Made by a program: the position numbers and the translations under genes
NCBI GenBank assembly: GCA_002751075.1
Contig: NAOQ01000156.1
Location: forward strand, 49,201 to 72,252
Origin: Ichthyophonus hoferi
Lineage: Eukaryota > Opisthokonta > Ichthyosporea > Ichthyophonida > Ichthyophonidae
DNA length: 23,052 nt
Direction: 5' to 3'
Shown: positions 1 to 10,205 of the stretch, in pieces
Layout: every line of letters starts with the position of its first letter
How positions within the stretch are numbered: position 1 is the first letter of the stretch
The notes under the pieces: generated by a model
The model's database searches: none
Seen by the model: only the letters and a program-made list of their open reading frames with translations
Told to the model about the DNA's origin: nothing

Positions 1-47
1 AAACCAATTCTAGTGGGCCTTAGTGATCTTTTGTTAAATTGTATTAG

Positions 48-155
48 CCAATAAGAATCTTTAGGATCAGTCCCATTTACATTAATGAACTTAACTATGT
101 GAGTGTTAACCAAAATTAACACCCGCAAGAAACAAAGATCGGGGAAGTATAAAAG
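48..155 (+). promoter_or_regulatory. promoter-like cluster at left edge
   Basis: A CCAAT box (about 48-52) is followed by a perfect 7-bp inverted repeat (GTGTTAA at 103-109, TTAACAC at 116-122) and a TATAAAAG box near 147. This order resembles a Pol II promoter or the promoter part of an LTR. The only short frame downstream (ATG at 217, 18 codons, very hydrophobic) has no supported continuation, so no gene is assigned. Confidence 0.25.
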
Positions 156-1470
156 GAACAGAAACAAATAATAATAAACACGGTTCTCAGTCGTTAATAA
201 TTTACTGCTCTATTTATGTGCTTTATTTTTTTCTTTCTATTATGTCTATTGTTGTCAAATAAGTTGCCGTAGATAATTCAAATACTTATACTAGAAAACC
301 ACTTAGTGAAGTCGGGTGTTGATTCTTCAGATAAGAATAATTCCATAACGTTTTACACACAGCAACAATTAGATCACAGCTATTATATATACAATATATC
401 GCCATATAAGAAGTTAGAATCTTCTATATCCATTGATCAACATTGAGAGATTTAAGGGCCGCTAGGTAGGTAGGTGGTTAGCTATAGTATTAGTATATCC
501 ATTACATTATATATTATTATATGGAGTAAAATTAATGCATCAAATTGTAATTGAAGAGCTTGTGCCTGAATAAATCAGGAACAGTATATAATATACAATA
601 TATAAAAAGTTAAGCTATGTAGGATTCTTATTGATTGGCTTATTATTTGTAATAAATTAAGCGCAAAGTTATCTGTGGTAGAATTCCTTATGTTCTAAAT
701 ATGTAAGCCTGATCAGAGACAGGCAGACACCTAAATAAACTAAATGATATGGTTGTGCCTAATCTACAAACATCAAAATTATTACCTCAATATTATTATT
801 CTAAAATAATTGATTACCCAACCAGGATTGCAAGACAAAGAAACTACAATGCTCATATATCCATCTGAACCAGGCTTACATTCCGGAGTGTGCCAGATTT
901 TCTAATTTCAGGAAAAGACGATCGCCAACTGCAAAACTACAACAACCAATACAGAGACGATGAGGTCCCGCGATAAAAACTTTTTTCTTTTGTTTAACGA
1001 AGATAAACAGGGGTGAGATCAATATCGTAATAATAAGTATATGTTAATGTATACATAATTCCCATCAATTTCTCTTTTTTACCACCCTTAATATTGTTAA
1101 TAATATAACTTAGCTTCATTCATCTCCAATCAATTTGCGAGGCAAGCGTTAGCTTACCTGTCCTACAAGCTTATCGGTTATCAGTATCCATTAGGTAACC
1201 TGGCTGAGCTAAATTTATTATAACATCAGATTATTTGATATAGAATCGCCATTTCTCTACTACCGATGTTACCCTTGGCACGAAACATTTTACGATTTGT
1301 CTCATGTATCCAATGAATTTTATTCGTTGAACTTAAAATCACGCTTCTTTTGGTAGTTAAACTACCAATTTTCACATATTATTATTATATTATTCCTACA
1401 TTGTCATATCATTATTTATATTATCAAATAAAATAAAATTTAGCCTACATCAATTGGAGAATGCAGATAA
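156..1470. other. AT-rich stretch, no gene supported
   Basis: The stretch is mostly AT-rich and rich in stops on both strands. One short frame (869-976, +) stands out by higher GC and protein-like composition and is listed separately. No RNA gene or complete mobile element was recognised. Confidence 0.4.
869..976 (+). CDS. possible short coding exon or gene relic
   Basis: This 35-codon open stretch ends in a TAA and has a hydrophilic, protein-like composition (tail SGKDDRQLQNYNNQYRDDEV). Its GC content is clearly above the surrounding DNA. It has no ATG of its own and follows a TGA. If real, it would be a terminal exon joined to something upstream; a CAG that could act as an acceptor lies at 871-873. 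No family is recognised, and a chance open frame is quite possible. Confidence 0.15.
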   Translation, partial: TRLTFRSVPDFLISGKDDRQLQNYNNQYRDDEVPR

Positions 1471-1543
1471 GCGGGATGTTTTTAAGGGTTCAAAAGCGGG
1501 AGTTATCTTTAAGGATTCAAAAGCTGGAATTATCTCTATTAAG
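1471..1543 (+). repeat. three imperfect tandem copies of a ~25-bp unit
   Basis: The unit GCGGGATGTTTTTAAGGGTT plus CAAAA (1471-1495) is repeated with changes at 1496-1522, and partially at 1523-1543. No coding frame crosses it. It directly abuts a second tandem duplication. Confidence 0.7.
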
Positions 1544-1544
1544 G

Positions 1545-1640
1545 TGGTGTTTCCTATAATAGAATGAGAAACCTCGATTATTATACGAGTTGGTGTTTCC
1601 TCTAGTTGAATAAGAAAGTTCGTTTATTATATAATAACTG
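1545..1640 (+). repeat. two imperfect tandem copies of a ~46-bp unit
   Basis: Both copies begin with TGGTGTTTCCT (1545 and 1591), continue through a GAATRAGAAA-like segment and end in an AT-rich TTATTATA segment. The 46-bp offset is constant over most of the unit, so this is a diverged tandem duplication beside the 25-bp repeats. Confidence 0.7.
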
Positions 1641-1858
1641 AACTCTGACCTACTGATCTCGTAACGGTGTCTAATTAATAATTTGTAAATCATGCCTGAT
1701 GCGCTTGTTACTAGAACTTTGGTTGATTTACGTGTGGTATGGTATAGTAAAGTTCATACGGCCCGTAGTGTGAGATGTGTTAACCAGGATAGCTATAAAA
1801 TATTTCAGACACATGTAATAACCATATTTATGTGATAAATAAGTACCACACCAGAAAG

Positions 1859-2026
1859 CGATAGTGTTATATTTTTTAAAAAATAAATGGTAAAGTTATA
1901 TTAGTATAACTTAAAGTTATGATTGCTAGTTATAGTAATGAACGATAGTGATACATTTTTTTAAAATAAATGGCAAAGTTGTATTATTATTATTTAGAGT
2001 TATGGTTGTTGGTTATAGTAATAGTA
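1859..2026 (+). repeat. ~84-bp tandem duplication
   Basis: Copy 1 (1859-1942) and copy 2 (1943 to about 2026) share CGATAGTG, a run of T then A, AAATGG(T/C)AAAGTT, and TTATGRTTG followed by TTATAGTAAT. The word TTTATGTGATAAA flanks the pair on both sides (about 1829 and 2031), so the duplicated unit may have been longer. Confidence 0.75.
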
Positions 2027-2060
2027 ATAGTTTATGTGATAAAATTGAAGCAAGTTGCTA

Positions 2061-2070
2061 CGCACGTGCG
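2061..2070. promoter_or_regulatory. 10-bp palindromic E-box
   Basis: CGCACGTGCG is a perfect palindrome around the CACGTG core that fungal bHLH regulators (Cbf1 and Pho4 type) are known to bind. It lies about 340 bp upstream of the long ATPase gene, in a locally GC-richer patch. Its use as an operator is inference. Confidence 0.3.
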
Positions 2071-2410
2071 CGGAATGCGATTGGATTCTTTTGTCGTACC
2101 TATGCCTAAATGTGGATATATTATATTGAACGAAAGCTTATTTACTTTTGGTTTAATATGGCTTTCAGGGGACAGCCTATAGTACAAGCTCTTGATTGCA
2201 ATTTTAGGTGCTTGCAAAATGTTGTATTGATTTGGTTCATAGAATTGTGACACGAATACACAACAGAAACGCGTTATTATTTATACCAAAATCATGTTCA
2301 AACAATATAAGACACGCACATGCATAAACACCTGGGCATAAATTCGTTCACTCGCTTACAAAAGCAAAAATAAACTGATAGTCGCTATTGTACTGTCCTT
2401 ATTTGAAAAC

Positions 2411-5400
2411 ATGTCCAAAGCAAAGGAGACGGCCTTTCTAAAACAACTTCAGCAAGTTGTTAAAGATGTTTATGATGGATATGCAGGGCTCCAAATTTTA
2501 GAAAAAGAGGCCTGTGTCAAGAAAGCAAGGCAAAAGGGTGGTCCTTTATATAATAAAAGTTTGCGGCAATTCATTGAACGTAATAGTAGTTGGTTTCGCT
2601 TAGATGATAGTAATTCATGCTATATGGCGTGGCCTGAGGTGAACCAGGAACTTCCCATACAGCAAGATAACGGTGATGATTTTTGGGATGATGATCAATC
2701 ATCAGTAATTAAAACCTCATGGTGTCCAGCAGGGTCCGAAAAAACACCTTACTCAACCCACCAGACCTCCAATGATCAACCTACCGTACCTCGTAGCAAC
2801 AGTAACAGTAGCATTAACAACAACAGCACCAGAAAAGGAGTTGGAACAGGTAAGGATGTAAGCCCTTCAAGTGTAAGAAATGTCTTTTTTGAGTATGGTA
2901 CAGGTACAAGCAGCAGAAGCTCTTCGAAAGGAAATTATGGAAAAGCTAAAGCTACCATAAGTCCGGTATACTCCTCAGAAAACATGCGTAACAGGGAAAA
3001 CGAGAGCGAACCCCAAAGAAATAGTGAATATGCAAAATATTGGTTACAGGAACAGAGCTCAACATTTAAACAAACAAAGACTATTGAATGGTATGAAACT
3101 TCACCCTCTGGTAATAAGCAGGTAGAAAATATGCCAAATGAACAAGATATTCATCTTGTTCTTTTAGGCCAAATTCGCGCTGCTGTAAAGAGCGAATATC
3201 ATAGGTGTGGTTATGCTACTCTCTCCTCTCTCCGCGCTCACCCTGATATCTGTGCTGCAGACAGGGCTGGCTTGTTTAAATTGCAAAGCCTTTCATCACT
3301 ACTTTCTAGTTTTACAGATATATCAGTGGTGGGTCAGAAGGTGATTGTGACAGATATGTATAAATCTACCCCTACCTATGAGGATGGGTTGGTGTTTAAC
3401 CAACAAAGGAACAAGGTGCCATCTTCTCCTATTACCACAACCGAAAGCATAGGTTCAACTACAGGAAATAAAGAGGATACTACTATCTCCCAGAGGGGCA
3501 GTGAAACGGAGCCAGATACATCTATAAATGATCTGGAAATATTATATTCTACAGACACTTCAAGTAATCAAGATCTACCTGGTAACCAAGACATTCCGAG
3601 CAACCAAGCCACCACTAGTAATCAGGACTATTCCGTTGATAGAATTATCAACGATACGCTCTGTCCAACGAAATATGAAAACGATTCCTTGACTGAAGCT
3701 AATCCATGCGAAACTGAGCATCATCCTACTGATGCAATAGAAGAAGATACAATGTCTATAGAAAATAGATCCAATAACGATAAGGATGATGCGGAAGCAA
3801 GCAATAAAGGATTATTATATTCCAATGGGGCAGGCATGGTATCCTTGATGCACGATAGTACAAGTACACATACACCTACACCGGGTGTTATAGTAGAGGC
3901 TACACAGAACACATCACGGTCACATAAATACTCTGGCTATGATGATGCTTATAATGATGACGATGACGATGATATGGCCAATACATATGAACCTGATCAA
4001 TCCATTTATCAAAAACAATCTCTGGTAAAACAATCTCCTGTGACGTCTACTACCAGCGGGTATTTAACACCTCAAGAGCATCCAGAGCATCCAGATAAAA
4101 GTGATGAAGACCCTCAAAGACAGGCTTACAATGCAGAATATCTTCGCGGTATGTTTATGTCAGGGAGTGGTATACAGGTCCGTTTTACTGAAATGGGCAG
4201 GGTATTTTGGGGGGAAAAAGATCTGGAAGAGAGTCCATTACGCCAGTATGGTACCCTAGGCACGTTGGATAGCAAAGTACCTCAAAGCGACCAGGCTGTC
4301 AATAGTTGGGCGGATTATCATAATAAGAACGAGAAAGAGGATGAACAGGACGATAACCAGGAGAATGAATTGTTTTTTCTTAATACACAGGAACCGTTCT
4401 GTGCTGTGGCTGTAGGGGCACAAGGGTCAGGCAAGTCACACACTCTCCTGACTATTATTGAAAACTGCATGCTCCATTGCGCTCCCGTCACCTCTGTTCC
4501 TACACCTACGTCTACTCTTGTATTTCATTATGATACAGACCCAAATACTATATGCGAGGCTACCAGCTTGGGGTCACCCAACCTTTCAATGTTTCCTCCG
4601 GGGTTTAACGCACCTTGTATTGAAAATGTAATTGTACTTGTTTCTCCGTACTTCTACCACCAGCGAGTTAAACGGTACTCCAACCAGCCTAATTGTACTG
4701 TATATCCACTTCTCTTTAATTGGGATGATCTTACCTTTACCCATCTGAAAACCCTTTTATGCTTAGAGCAAGGGAGAGGTGAACAACCATCCTATGTGCC
4801 TATAGTGGTAGAATACCTGCGAAATCTTCAAAAGCAAGGCCACATGCCAACATTTGATGTTTTTGCTATGTTTGTACGCAATCTTATAGCCGGTAAAAAA
4901 TCCTTAGAAGCCCTTTCTTTACGTATGCATTTTCTTGAGTCATTTCTTATGGAATCCCAAGAGAATAATAGTATACCTAATAGGGTTTCTCTTGATGGTT
5001 TTCTGCAACCTGGTACATTGGTTATTGCTGACTTGACGGATCCTATGTTGGAGCATGAGGAGGTTAATACAATATTTCAGGTGAGTATATATATATATAT
5101 CTAATGCCTTATCCTGTTGTGGTGTAATGTGTATTAGTGTATTATACAGTTAGTAGTGGAGGGTATGTGCTATCCAATGACGTTTGTATTGCATGTGTAT
5201 TTCTGTCCTATGTACATACATATATGTATTTTGAACTGTCCGAATTTTTACTTGGCCCGATGTGTATAGACCTTTTTTCTTCTCTGGATATATAGTAACT
5301 AACATTCTTATATCAAAAAAAACATGGATATATATGTGTGTGCGTATATAACTATTTTTTTCCATACCTAACTGTAGTCTTTCCCCTTTTGTTTGTCCGA

Positions 5401-6831
5401 ATTGTTTTTTTTGTTACACATGATTACTGTCTATATATAAATATACACGTGTATATATTTGTATAGTGTAATGGCATATAGTTTACTTGATGGTGGGTGT
5501 TTAATTGAATTTTTCTACATATAGATGCACTCTGCAACAATACCATACATTTATTCTTTTAGCACTTTCTCTTTACCAGCCTAATATGTATACATACATG
5601 TGTAATTATCCAATACTTTCATACCTGTTTCAAACACATATACAAGCATATACATACTTAGGGCACTGTTGGCCAATGACAGATAGGTATATAATGATTG
5701 ATATTTGTATAATTATCTTGTTTAAGAAACCAGGATTAGGGCTGGTCTTATAGTAATATGTAGGGATAACATATATATATATATGTGTGTTAATACTATA
5801 AACTCGAAGCCCATTTCATATCAGCTTGTGTACCATAAAGTACTGTACATATATCTTTTATTCAACAAATTATAAAAGTACATTATCCAACAATATATGT
5901 TAGTTGTTGTCCCTTTTTACATTTATCTCAATCTACAAATAAATATAGTTAACCCTTTACCTATGCATATATGGACATATGCATCTATCTATACATACCA
6001 CTTATAAGATTGTACATGATTATAATATAACAATATCTTTTATTCAACAAATCATAATAATATATTATACACCAATATATGGTGAATTTTAGTTTATATA
6101 TATATATATATATCCAATCACAGATCCTAAGCCTGTTTGGTTAATATAACTAACTGATATTGAGAACCACTACGTAAATTTAAAAGCATTGTTAAAACCC
6201 TGACGACGATTATCTAATTAATTAACTATTATTCAGCAATATAGCTTAGTAGATTAGACCCACAACAGACAATTTATCTTAGTACCCAAGAGATACATAC
6301 ATGTACATGTTCATGTACTAACAACACCAAATACACACATATCTACAGGTCCTTCTATCACATTTTCAATCTTCTTGCACCACCCACCCTAAACTGGTAG
6401 TGTTTGATGAGGCTCATAAATACTTGGATGCAGTTCATCCCGGTCAGGATGCACTCAGTAAGACTATTGTACAGATAGTACGTCAAATGAGACACTTCGA
6501 TATACGCGTGGCTATTTTATCCCAAAGCCCTAAGGCGATTCCGACCGAGTTACTAGAGTTGGTATCCGTTGCTTTCCTTCACCGATTTCATTCAAAGGAT
6601 TGGTTTGAGTATTTACAAAAGGAAATCACGCTTTCCGATTCCGCCTTTAACGAAATCGTTAATCTTGACCCTGGAAATGCCTTGTGCTTCGGCTCGAGCT
6701 GGGCGAGACGTCTTGATGCGTCCATTAAGAGTACAGGCTCAGCCAAATGCTATGGGTATGGAGTATGTAAAGTTCATATTAGACCGAGAATGACGGTTCC
6801 TAGTCTGGGGTCAAAGTTCAGTCTGTTATGA
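2411..6831 (+). CDS. HerA/FtsK-like P-loop ATPase with two N-terminal LOTUS-like domains
   Basis: The model has two exons, 2411-5080 and 6349-6831, joined in phase 0, giving 1050 residues. The donor is GTGAGT, the acceptor ATCTACAG, and a TACTAAC branch site lies at 6317-6323. Walker A is GAQGSGKS (669-676). Walker B is LVVFDEAH (906-913). A sensor-like SQSP (948-951) and HRF (968-970) follow. This layout, including the PGTLVIADLTDP motif before Walker B, matches a large, uncharacterised fungal P-loop family related to HerA/FtsK pumps. Residues about 7-75 and 241-318 look like two winged-helix domains of LOTUS/OST-HTH type (for example SLRQFIERNSSWFRL). Between them and the ATPase lies a long, low-complexity, Ser/Asn/Asp-rich linker with a six-residue repeat and an acidic run. 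All ATPase motifs are intact. It is probably an intracellular nucleic-acid or complex-remodelling ATPase, but substrate and role are unknown. The paralogue at 11336-13838 faces it tail to tail. Confidence 0.85.
3563..3634 (+). repeat. in-frame 18-bp minisatellite, four units
   Basis: Four consecutive six-residue units (SNQDLP, GNQDIP, SNQATT, SNQDYS; residues 385-408) lie in the disordered linker of the ATPase. The unit is a multiple of three, so unit gain or loss would keep the frame. Confidence 0.7.
5851..5899 (+). repeat. intronic direct repeat, copy 1
   Basis: The ~49-bp segment starting ATATCTTTTATTCAACAAAT recurs at 6033-6081 with a few substitutions. Both copies end in CAATATATG and lie inside the ATPase intron. 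Confidence 0.65.
6033..6081 (+). repeat. intronic direct repeat, copy 2
   Basis: Second copy of the 5851-5899 segment, same orientation, about 180 bp further on and followed by a (TA)n tract. Confidence 0.65.
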
Positions 6832-7083
6832 AAGAGTTGGGTCTGGTTTAATAGATTTATATCATAATTGTTTTTTGCCACATCATTTAGATTGCGTGAA
6901 AGGATCTCCAATATGAATTAAATGCTACGATAAATAAGTAATGGTCTATATATGTTTTTCAAATATTTTGTGAATTATAACTTGGTCTTGAATACTTTTT
7001 ATTTTATTTTAAGCTTACTTCGTAAGCCAATTGTATAGCGCTTTTAATTTTAAACTGCACTATAAAATAATGTACTTATACTA

Positions 7084-7275
7084 ATGAATAATGAAGGGCT
7101 CGATTTTCTTAAAGCTAATTGTATGTTCTCTATCAAGCGTAGCCTAGATTGGACTACACACTTGACAATGTATATACCCAGTGGGTATTGCAATCTTCGG
7201 TATCGTCATAATAAAAAATATATTTCATTGCAATTAACCTGCAAGGGTTTTGTACCAATTTATGTCCATTTGTGA
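7084..7275 (+). CDS. possible small ORF, 63 residues, unrecognised
   Basis: The frame opens with ATG and runs 63 codons to TGA, about 250 bp after the stop of the ATPase gene. Composition is fairly protein-like (charged N-terminus MNNEGLDFLKAN, then mixed residues). There is no recognisable domain, signal peptide or membrane segment. In DNA this AT-rich, open frames of this size arise by chance, so this is only a candidate. Confidence 0.15.
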   Translation: MNNEGLDFLKANCMFSIKRSLDWTTHLTMYIPSGYCNLRYRHNKKYISLQLTCKGFVPIYVHL

Positions 7276-7279
7276 TACT

Positions 7280-7531
7280 TTAACAATATACAAAAAGACA
7301 CCTGCAAATGCTATTTTTTAAGACCACACTTAAGCTATTTATATGTATTTCTATTATAATTAGGCAGCTATCGATATTAGTTGGTAATGCAGTGGCTATC
7401 GCGTCTATCCTGGACAGCTGTTGACGATTGCAAATAGTACGCACACATGCATGAGTATATATAGGACTATATTCATGTAAATATGTAAGAAGGCCATTTA
7501 TATTTATATGACCACGCTCGCAAGCATCCAT
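7280..7531 (-). CDS. possible small ORF, 83 residues, unrecognised
   Basis: An ATG at 7531-7529 opens 83 codons ending with TAA. The product would start MDACERGHININGLL and contain several Cys, with a moderately hydrophobic C-terminal third. It is convergent with the 63-residue frame, only a few bases apart. No family is recognised, and chance is a serious alternative. Confidence 0.18.
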   Translation of the reverse strand: MDACERGHININGLLTYLHEYSPIYTHACVRTICNRQQLSRIDAIATALPTNIDSCLIIIEIHINSLSVVLKNSICRCLFVYC

Positions 7532-7845
7532 AGCATTACACAATCTTGATTGTATAGTGTGATAGTAACATAATCGCGATTTACATGGTGCATTAATATT
7601 TTAATTTTTAAAAGAAATGCTACTATTATGATTTGCGATGGTCAAACTGGTTGAAGTTCCAGTAGAGAAAGGTGATTTTCAGCGTGGCTATATATAACAT
7701 AGGCCATGATAGTTACAGTTGGAAATAATAAATTCAAAGTTGTTAATTCGTTAATATTCGAAGTACTTGATATGACGATTATAAAAGTCTTGATCTACGA
7801 TAGGACAGGCACACAGAACTCTGCAGCATGTCATACTAAAGATAT

Positions 7846-7851
7846 TTTATT
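7846..7851 (-). terminator. AATAAA polyadenylation signal candidate
   Basis: AATAAA on the minus strand, about 145 bp beyond the stop of the acidic coiled-coil gene. It is plausible as its polyadenylation signal, although this hexamer is common in AT-rich DNA. Confidence 0.3.
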
Positions 7852-7995
7852 TTAATATTAATTCTTTTTGTTTGTAACAGTTAGCGGTCGAGCAGTACTG
7901 AGGAGAAAATACCTATAGCACAATTTGAAATTGGCAGCTGTGAGTAGAATACGAGAAGAGATGAGAACCGGATATAATTACAGCTAAAAATGCAT

Positions 7996-9034
7996 CTACA
8001 TTGTACCCAATATGGGTATACGTCCACCCCTACCGCCAAAATCTACCATTAAGTGTGACAATGGGTCAGAATCACTTGGTGTATCTATTTCCTCTGATAA
8101 TGATGTTAATGAAGAAAGCACAGGAATTTTACGGGCTTGGTAAGAAGGAAGTGCGTCCCAGCCCCATTCACACTCTTCTTCTGAATCAGTTTCAGCCTCA
8201 ATTTCTGAAAAATTATCTAGATCCTCCAATGCGGAAAGTGAATATACCGATGATATGTACCTATACTCATCCATTTGCGATTGCAGCATATCATCGAGAC
8301 ATGGAATACTTTCATGTACGGTTTCTATATATTCCATATTTTGTAAATCTTCTAACTCCTGGCTCTTCGAGACCCAATGAACGTGGAGCAAGTCATAGTC
8401 ATTGGTCTGATCCTCTGACAGTATATCATCCCAATCATTAGAATTGCCTCCGTAAGGATTTTCAATCTCAATAATCTCTTCATTTCCCTCGACAAACTCT
8501 GGTTGCCATAGGGTAATTTTAGGACTATTGACTGATGCCCAGATCTCATCGCGCATGAACATAAGTTCAGTAAGATCTACAGTAGGTGGTCGGTTTATTT
8601 TGGAACGGATCTGTGGTGGAGTTGTATATGATAATTAGCGCGTAATCAAAGTATTGAGTATAATTATAGATATTCAGAAGGAATTTACAATGTGATTAAG
8701 AAAGTATTTTAAAGGCTGATAATAATGATATGTGTATATATGCGTAGGTACGGATACTCACCTGTAGTGTGTGTGGTTCACTGTCATAAAACGTCTTATT
8801 CAAGAGAGGAAGCTGTGTCAATAGTATACTCTCTTGGTGACTGTCCTCTTCATTAATTGTTGTTGTGGCATTTCCTAGGGTTTTTTTTATTTTAATAAGT
8901 GCTTTGGTGGTGTTCTTTATAGTATTTTTGATTTTTTCTAATCTCTTATTCAACGTATCTAATACCACCTCTTCCTTATGACTTTTAGATGACCTGACCT
9001 TATTATTGGTCAGGTCATGAATTCCCTCAGTCAT
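7996..9034 (-). CDS. unrecognised acidic protein with N-terminal coiled coil
   Basis: The model has two exons read on the minus strand, 9034-8762 and 8610-7996, joined in phase 0, giving 295 residues. The 151-bp intron has a GTGAGT donor and a CCACAG acceptor. Splicing is supported because the downstream exon is open before its first ATG and continues the frame (IRSKINRPPTVDLTELMF). Residues about 21-55 form a Lys/Glu-rich probable coiled coil. The C-terminal two thirds are strongly acidic with Trp-containing patches, and the tail is GGRGGRIPILGTM. There is no signal peptide, membrane segment or catalytic motif. I do not recognise the family. It lies between two ATPase paralogues and could be a partner or adaptor, but only position suggests this. 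Confidence 0.7.
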
Positions 9035-10205
9035 TTGTTATAATTTTGTAATGCTTCTTTTTGAATGTTGATGGTATATTGTTAAATTAATGAAAGTCGT
9101 TTGCTTTTTTTTCTAATAAAGGTTTGACAACGTAAATGATTATGTGCTTACTGAACTAGTTAGTGATAAAACTGGCTCATAAAAAGAACGATTCAACATA
9201 GCTGCTGCAAAACGCACCGCACGAGAATTAAATCGAATTAATAGACCCCAGTTAGAATCAAGGTGACTTTTACAACCCCAGAACGAGGGCCGATAATTTG
9301 TTAAGCAATAAAAGGCAACTTTATTTATTTATTTATTTTAAAAATATATACATTTATGTGAATGAATCATATTTGTCTTATTATATTTGAAAGAGAATAT
9401 ACAGCAATTTCATAATGAACTATTTATTCTTATATTCTGTGAATTTAATCGGCTTATTGGACCCCTACAATAAGCGAATCTAAACTGGAATGTACCATAT
9501 GGAATGTGGTGCGTTTGAATCGAATACTATACGCTGGTTCAATAAATCATCGCCGATTTCAGAATTTACTGGTTTGTGAGCTACTCCATACCCATACAGG
9601 TGTGATGAAGGAATGCCGATTGAAACAACACGATAGAGATTAGTAGTAAAAATAAACTGCGCACTCCTGTTGTCCATCTGTACAGCTAATACTTAGCATT
9701 GTTTTGCTTGCGGACTCTCCGTAATTGTCGCATCACATAAGCATTACTTCAACGATAATACGGCTGCCTAGTAAGCCATTGGTATTGCCTCTAATAAAGA
9801 CACCAAATTATATTTATTCGTATTTTCATTCCGACTATTAATCATGTTTGAATGAAACTTAGATGGAAGGCCCAGTTTATCATACCAATGTAATTTGAGA
9901 ATAGCACATGATGTACGGGTTTGCCTTTATGGCCACAGGGGTCTTGCTACAAACCCAATTGTTTATTGGTATTATTTAAACTCCTATTTAATGGTTAGTT
10001 ATGTGCAATTAAAATGTTTAGGTGCAGGCACAGGTATAGGCTTAGAGGTAATTGGCTGCCTTGGTGTTAAAACGTGCACCTACTTTGAAAACTACCAGTA
10101 AAAATGATTATGTGATTCTCATAAGCGATTGCATTCCATAAATTTTACAGATTCTAAAATCTACTATTATAGTTTAGTAAATATTTCATCACTGCTAGTA
10201 AAATC
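9035..10205. other. intergenic stretch upstream of the acidic-protein gene
   Basis: The region contains the presumed promoter of the minus-strand acidic gene, an (ATTT)n run near 9321-9340 and one minus-strand ATG frame (9480-9677). A plus-strand frame at 9895-10101 lacks an ATG start. Nothing else is supported. Confidence 0.4.
9480..9677 (-). CDS. possible small ORF or terminal exon, 65 residues
   Basis: An ATG at 9677 opens 65 codons with protein-like composition, including HLYGYGVAHKPVNSEIGDDL and a Trp-containing tail. The sequence just upstream (CTGTACAG) would serve as a splice acceptor, so it could be a last exon. The upstream minus-strand DNA has no clear partner exon. The YGYGV word recurs in the long ATPase tail, but the flanks do not align. 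Family unknown. Confidence 0.2.
   Translation of the reverse strand: MDNRSAQFIFTTNLYRVVSIGIPSSHLYGYGVAHKPVNSEIGDDLLNQRIVFDSNAPHSIWYIPV

Larger units (their letters stand above)
5081..6348 (+). other. 1268-bp intron of the long ATPase gene
   Basis: This phase-0 GT-AG intron separates Walker A from Walker B. It holds (TA)n runs at 5086-5100, about 5772-5784 and about 6095-6112, and a ~49-bp direct repeat. Short open frames inside it are low-complexity and look accidental. Its 3' end (ACATGTACATG, then TACTAAC) resembles the corresponding end of the paralogue's intron (ACATGTAC, then TACTAGC). The two introns are therefore probably homologous. Confidence 0.75.
6832..7995. other. intergenic stretch with two short convergent frames
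   Basis: AT-rich DNA lies between the stop of the + strand ATPase and the stop of the - strand acidic-protein gene. Two ATG-started frames of 63 and 83 codons face each other near 7084-7531 and are listed separately. No convincing exon of a known family was found. Confidence 0.4.

Noticed and set aside
2032-2253. 73-codon minus-strand and overlapping 70-codon plus-strand frames
   Set aside because: The minus frame is fairly protein-like but begins with GTG. The plus frame starts inside a tandem duplication. Neither has recognisable similarity.
5150-5365. 71-codon minus-strand frame in the long ATPase intron
   Set aside because: Composition follows the TA- and ACA-rich intron DNA; there is no domain or splice context.
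4381-6831. A32-type viral or Polinton packaging ATPase
   Set aside because: The long insert between Walker A and B, the VFDEAHKYL and RQMRH...SQSP signatures and the conserved introns fit the fungal cellular family better. No capsid, protease, integrase or polymerase gene is nearby.
8001-8441. 146-codon plus-strand open frame
   Set aside because: It is antisense to exon 2 of the well-supported acidic-protein gene and has no recognisable domain.
9480-9677. Decayed third copy of the ATPase tail, because of the shared YGYGV word
   Set aside because: Flanking residues do not align with either ATPase, so a 15-base match is best treated as coincidence.
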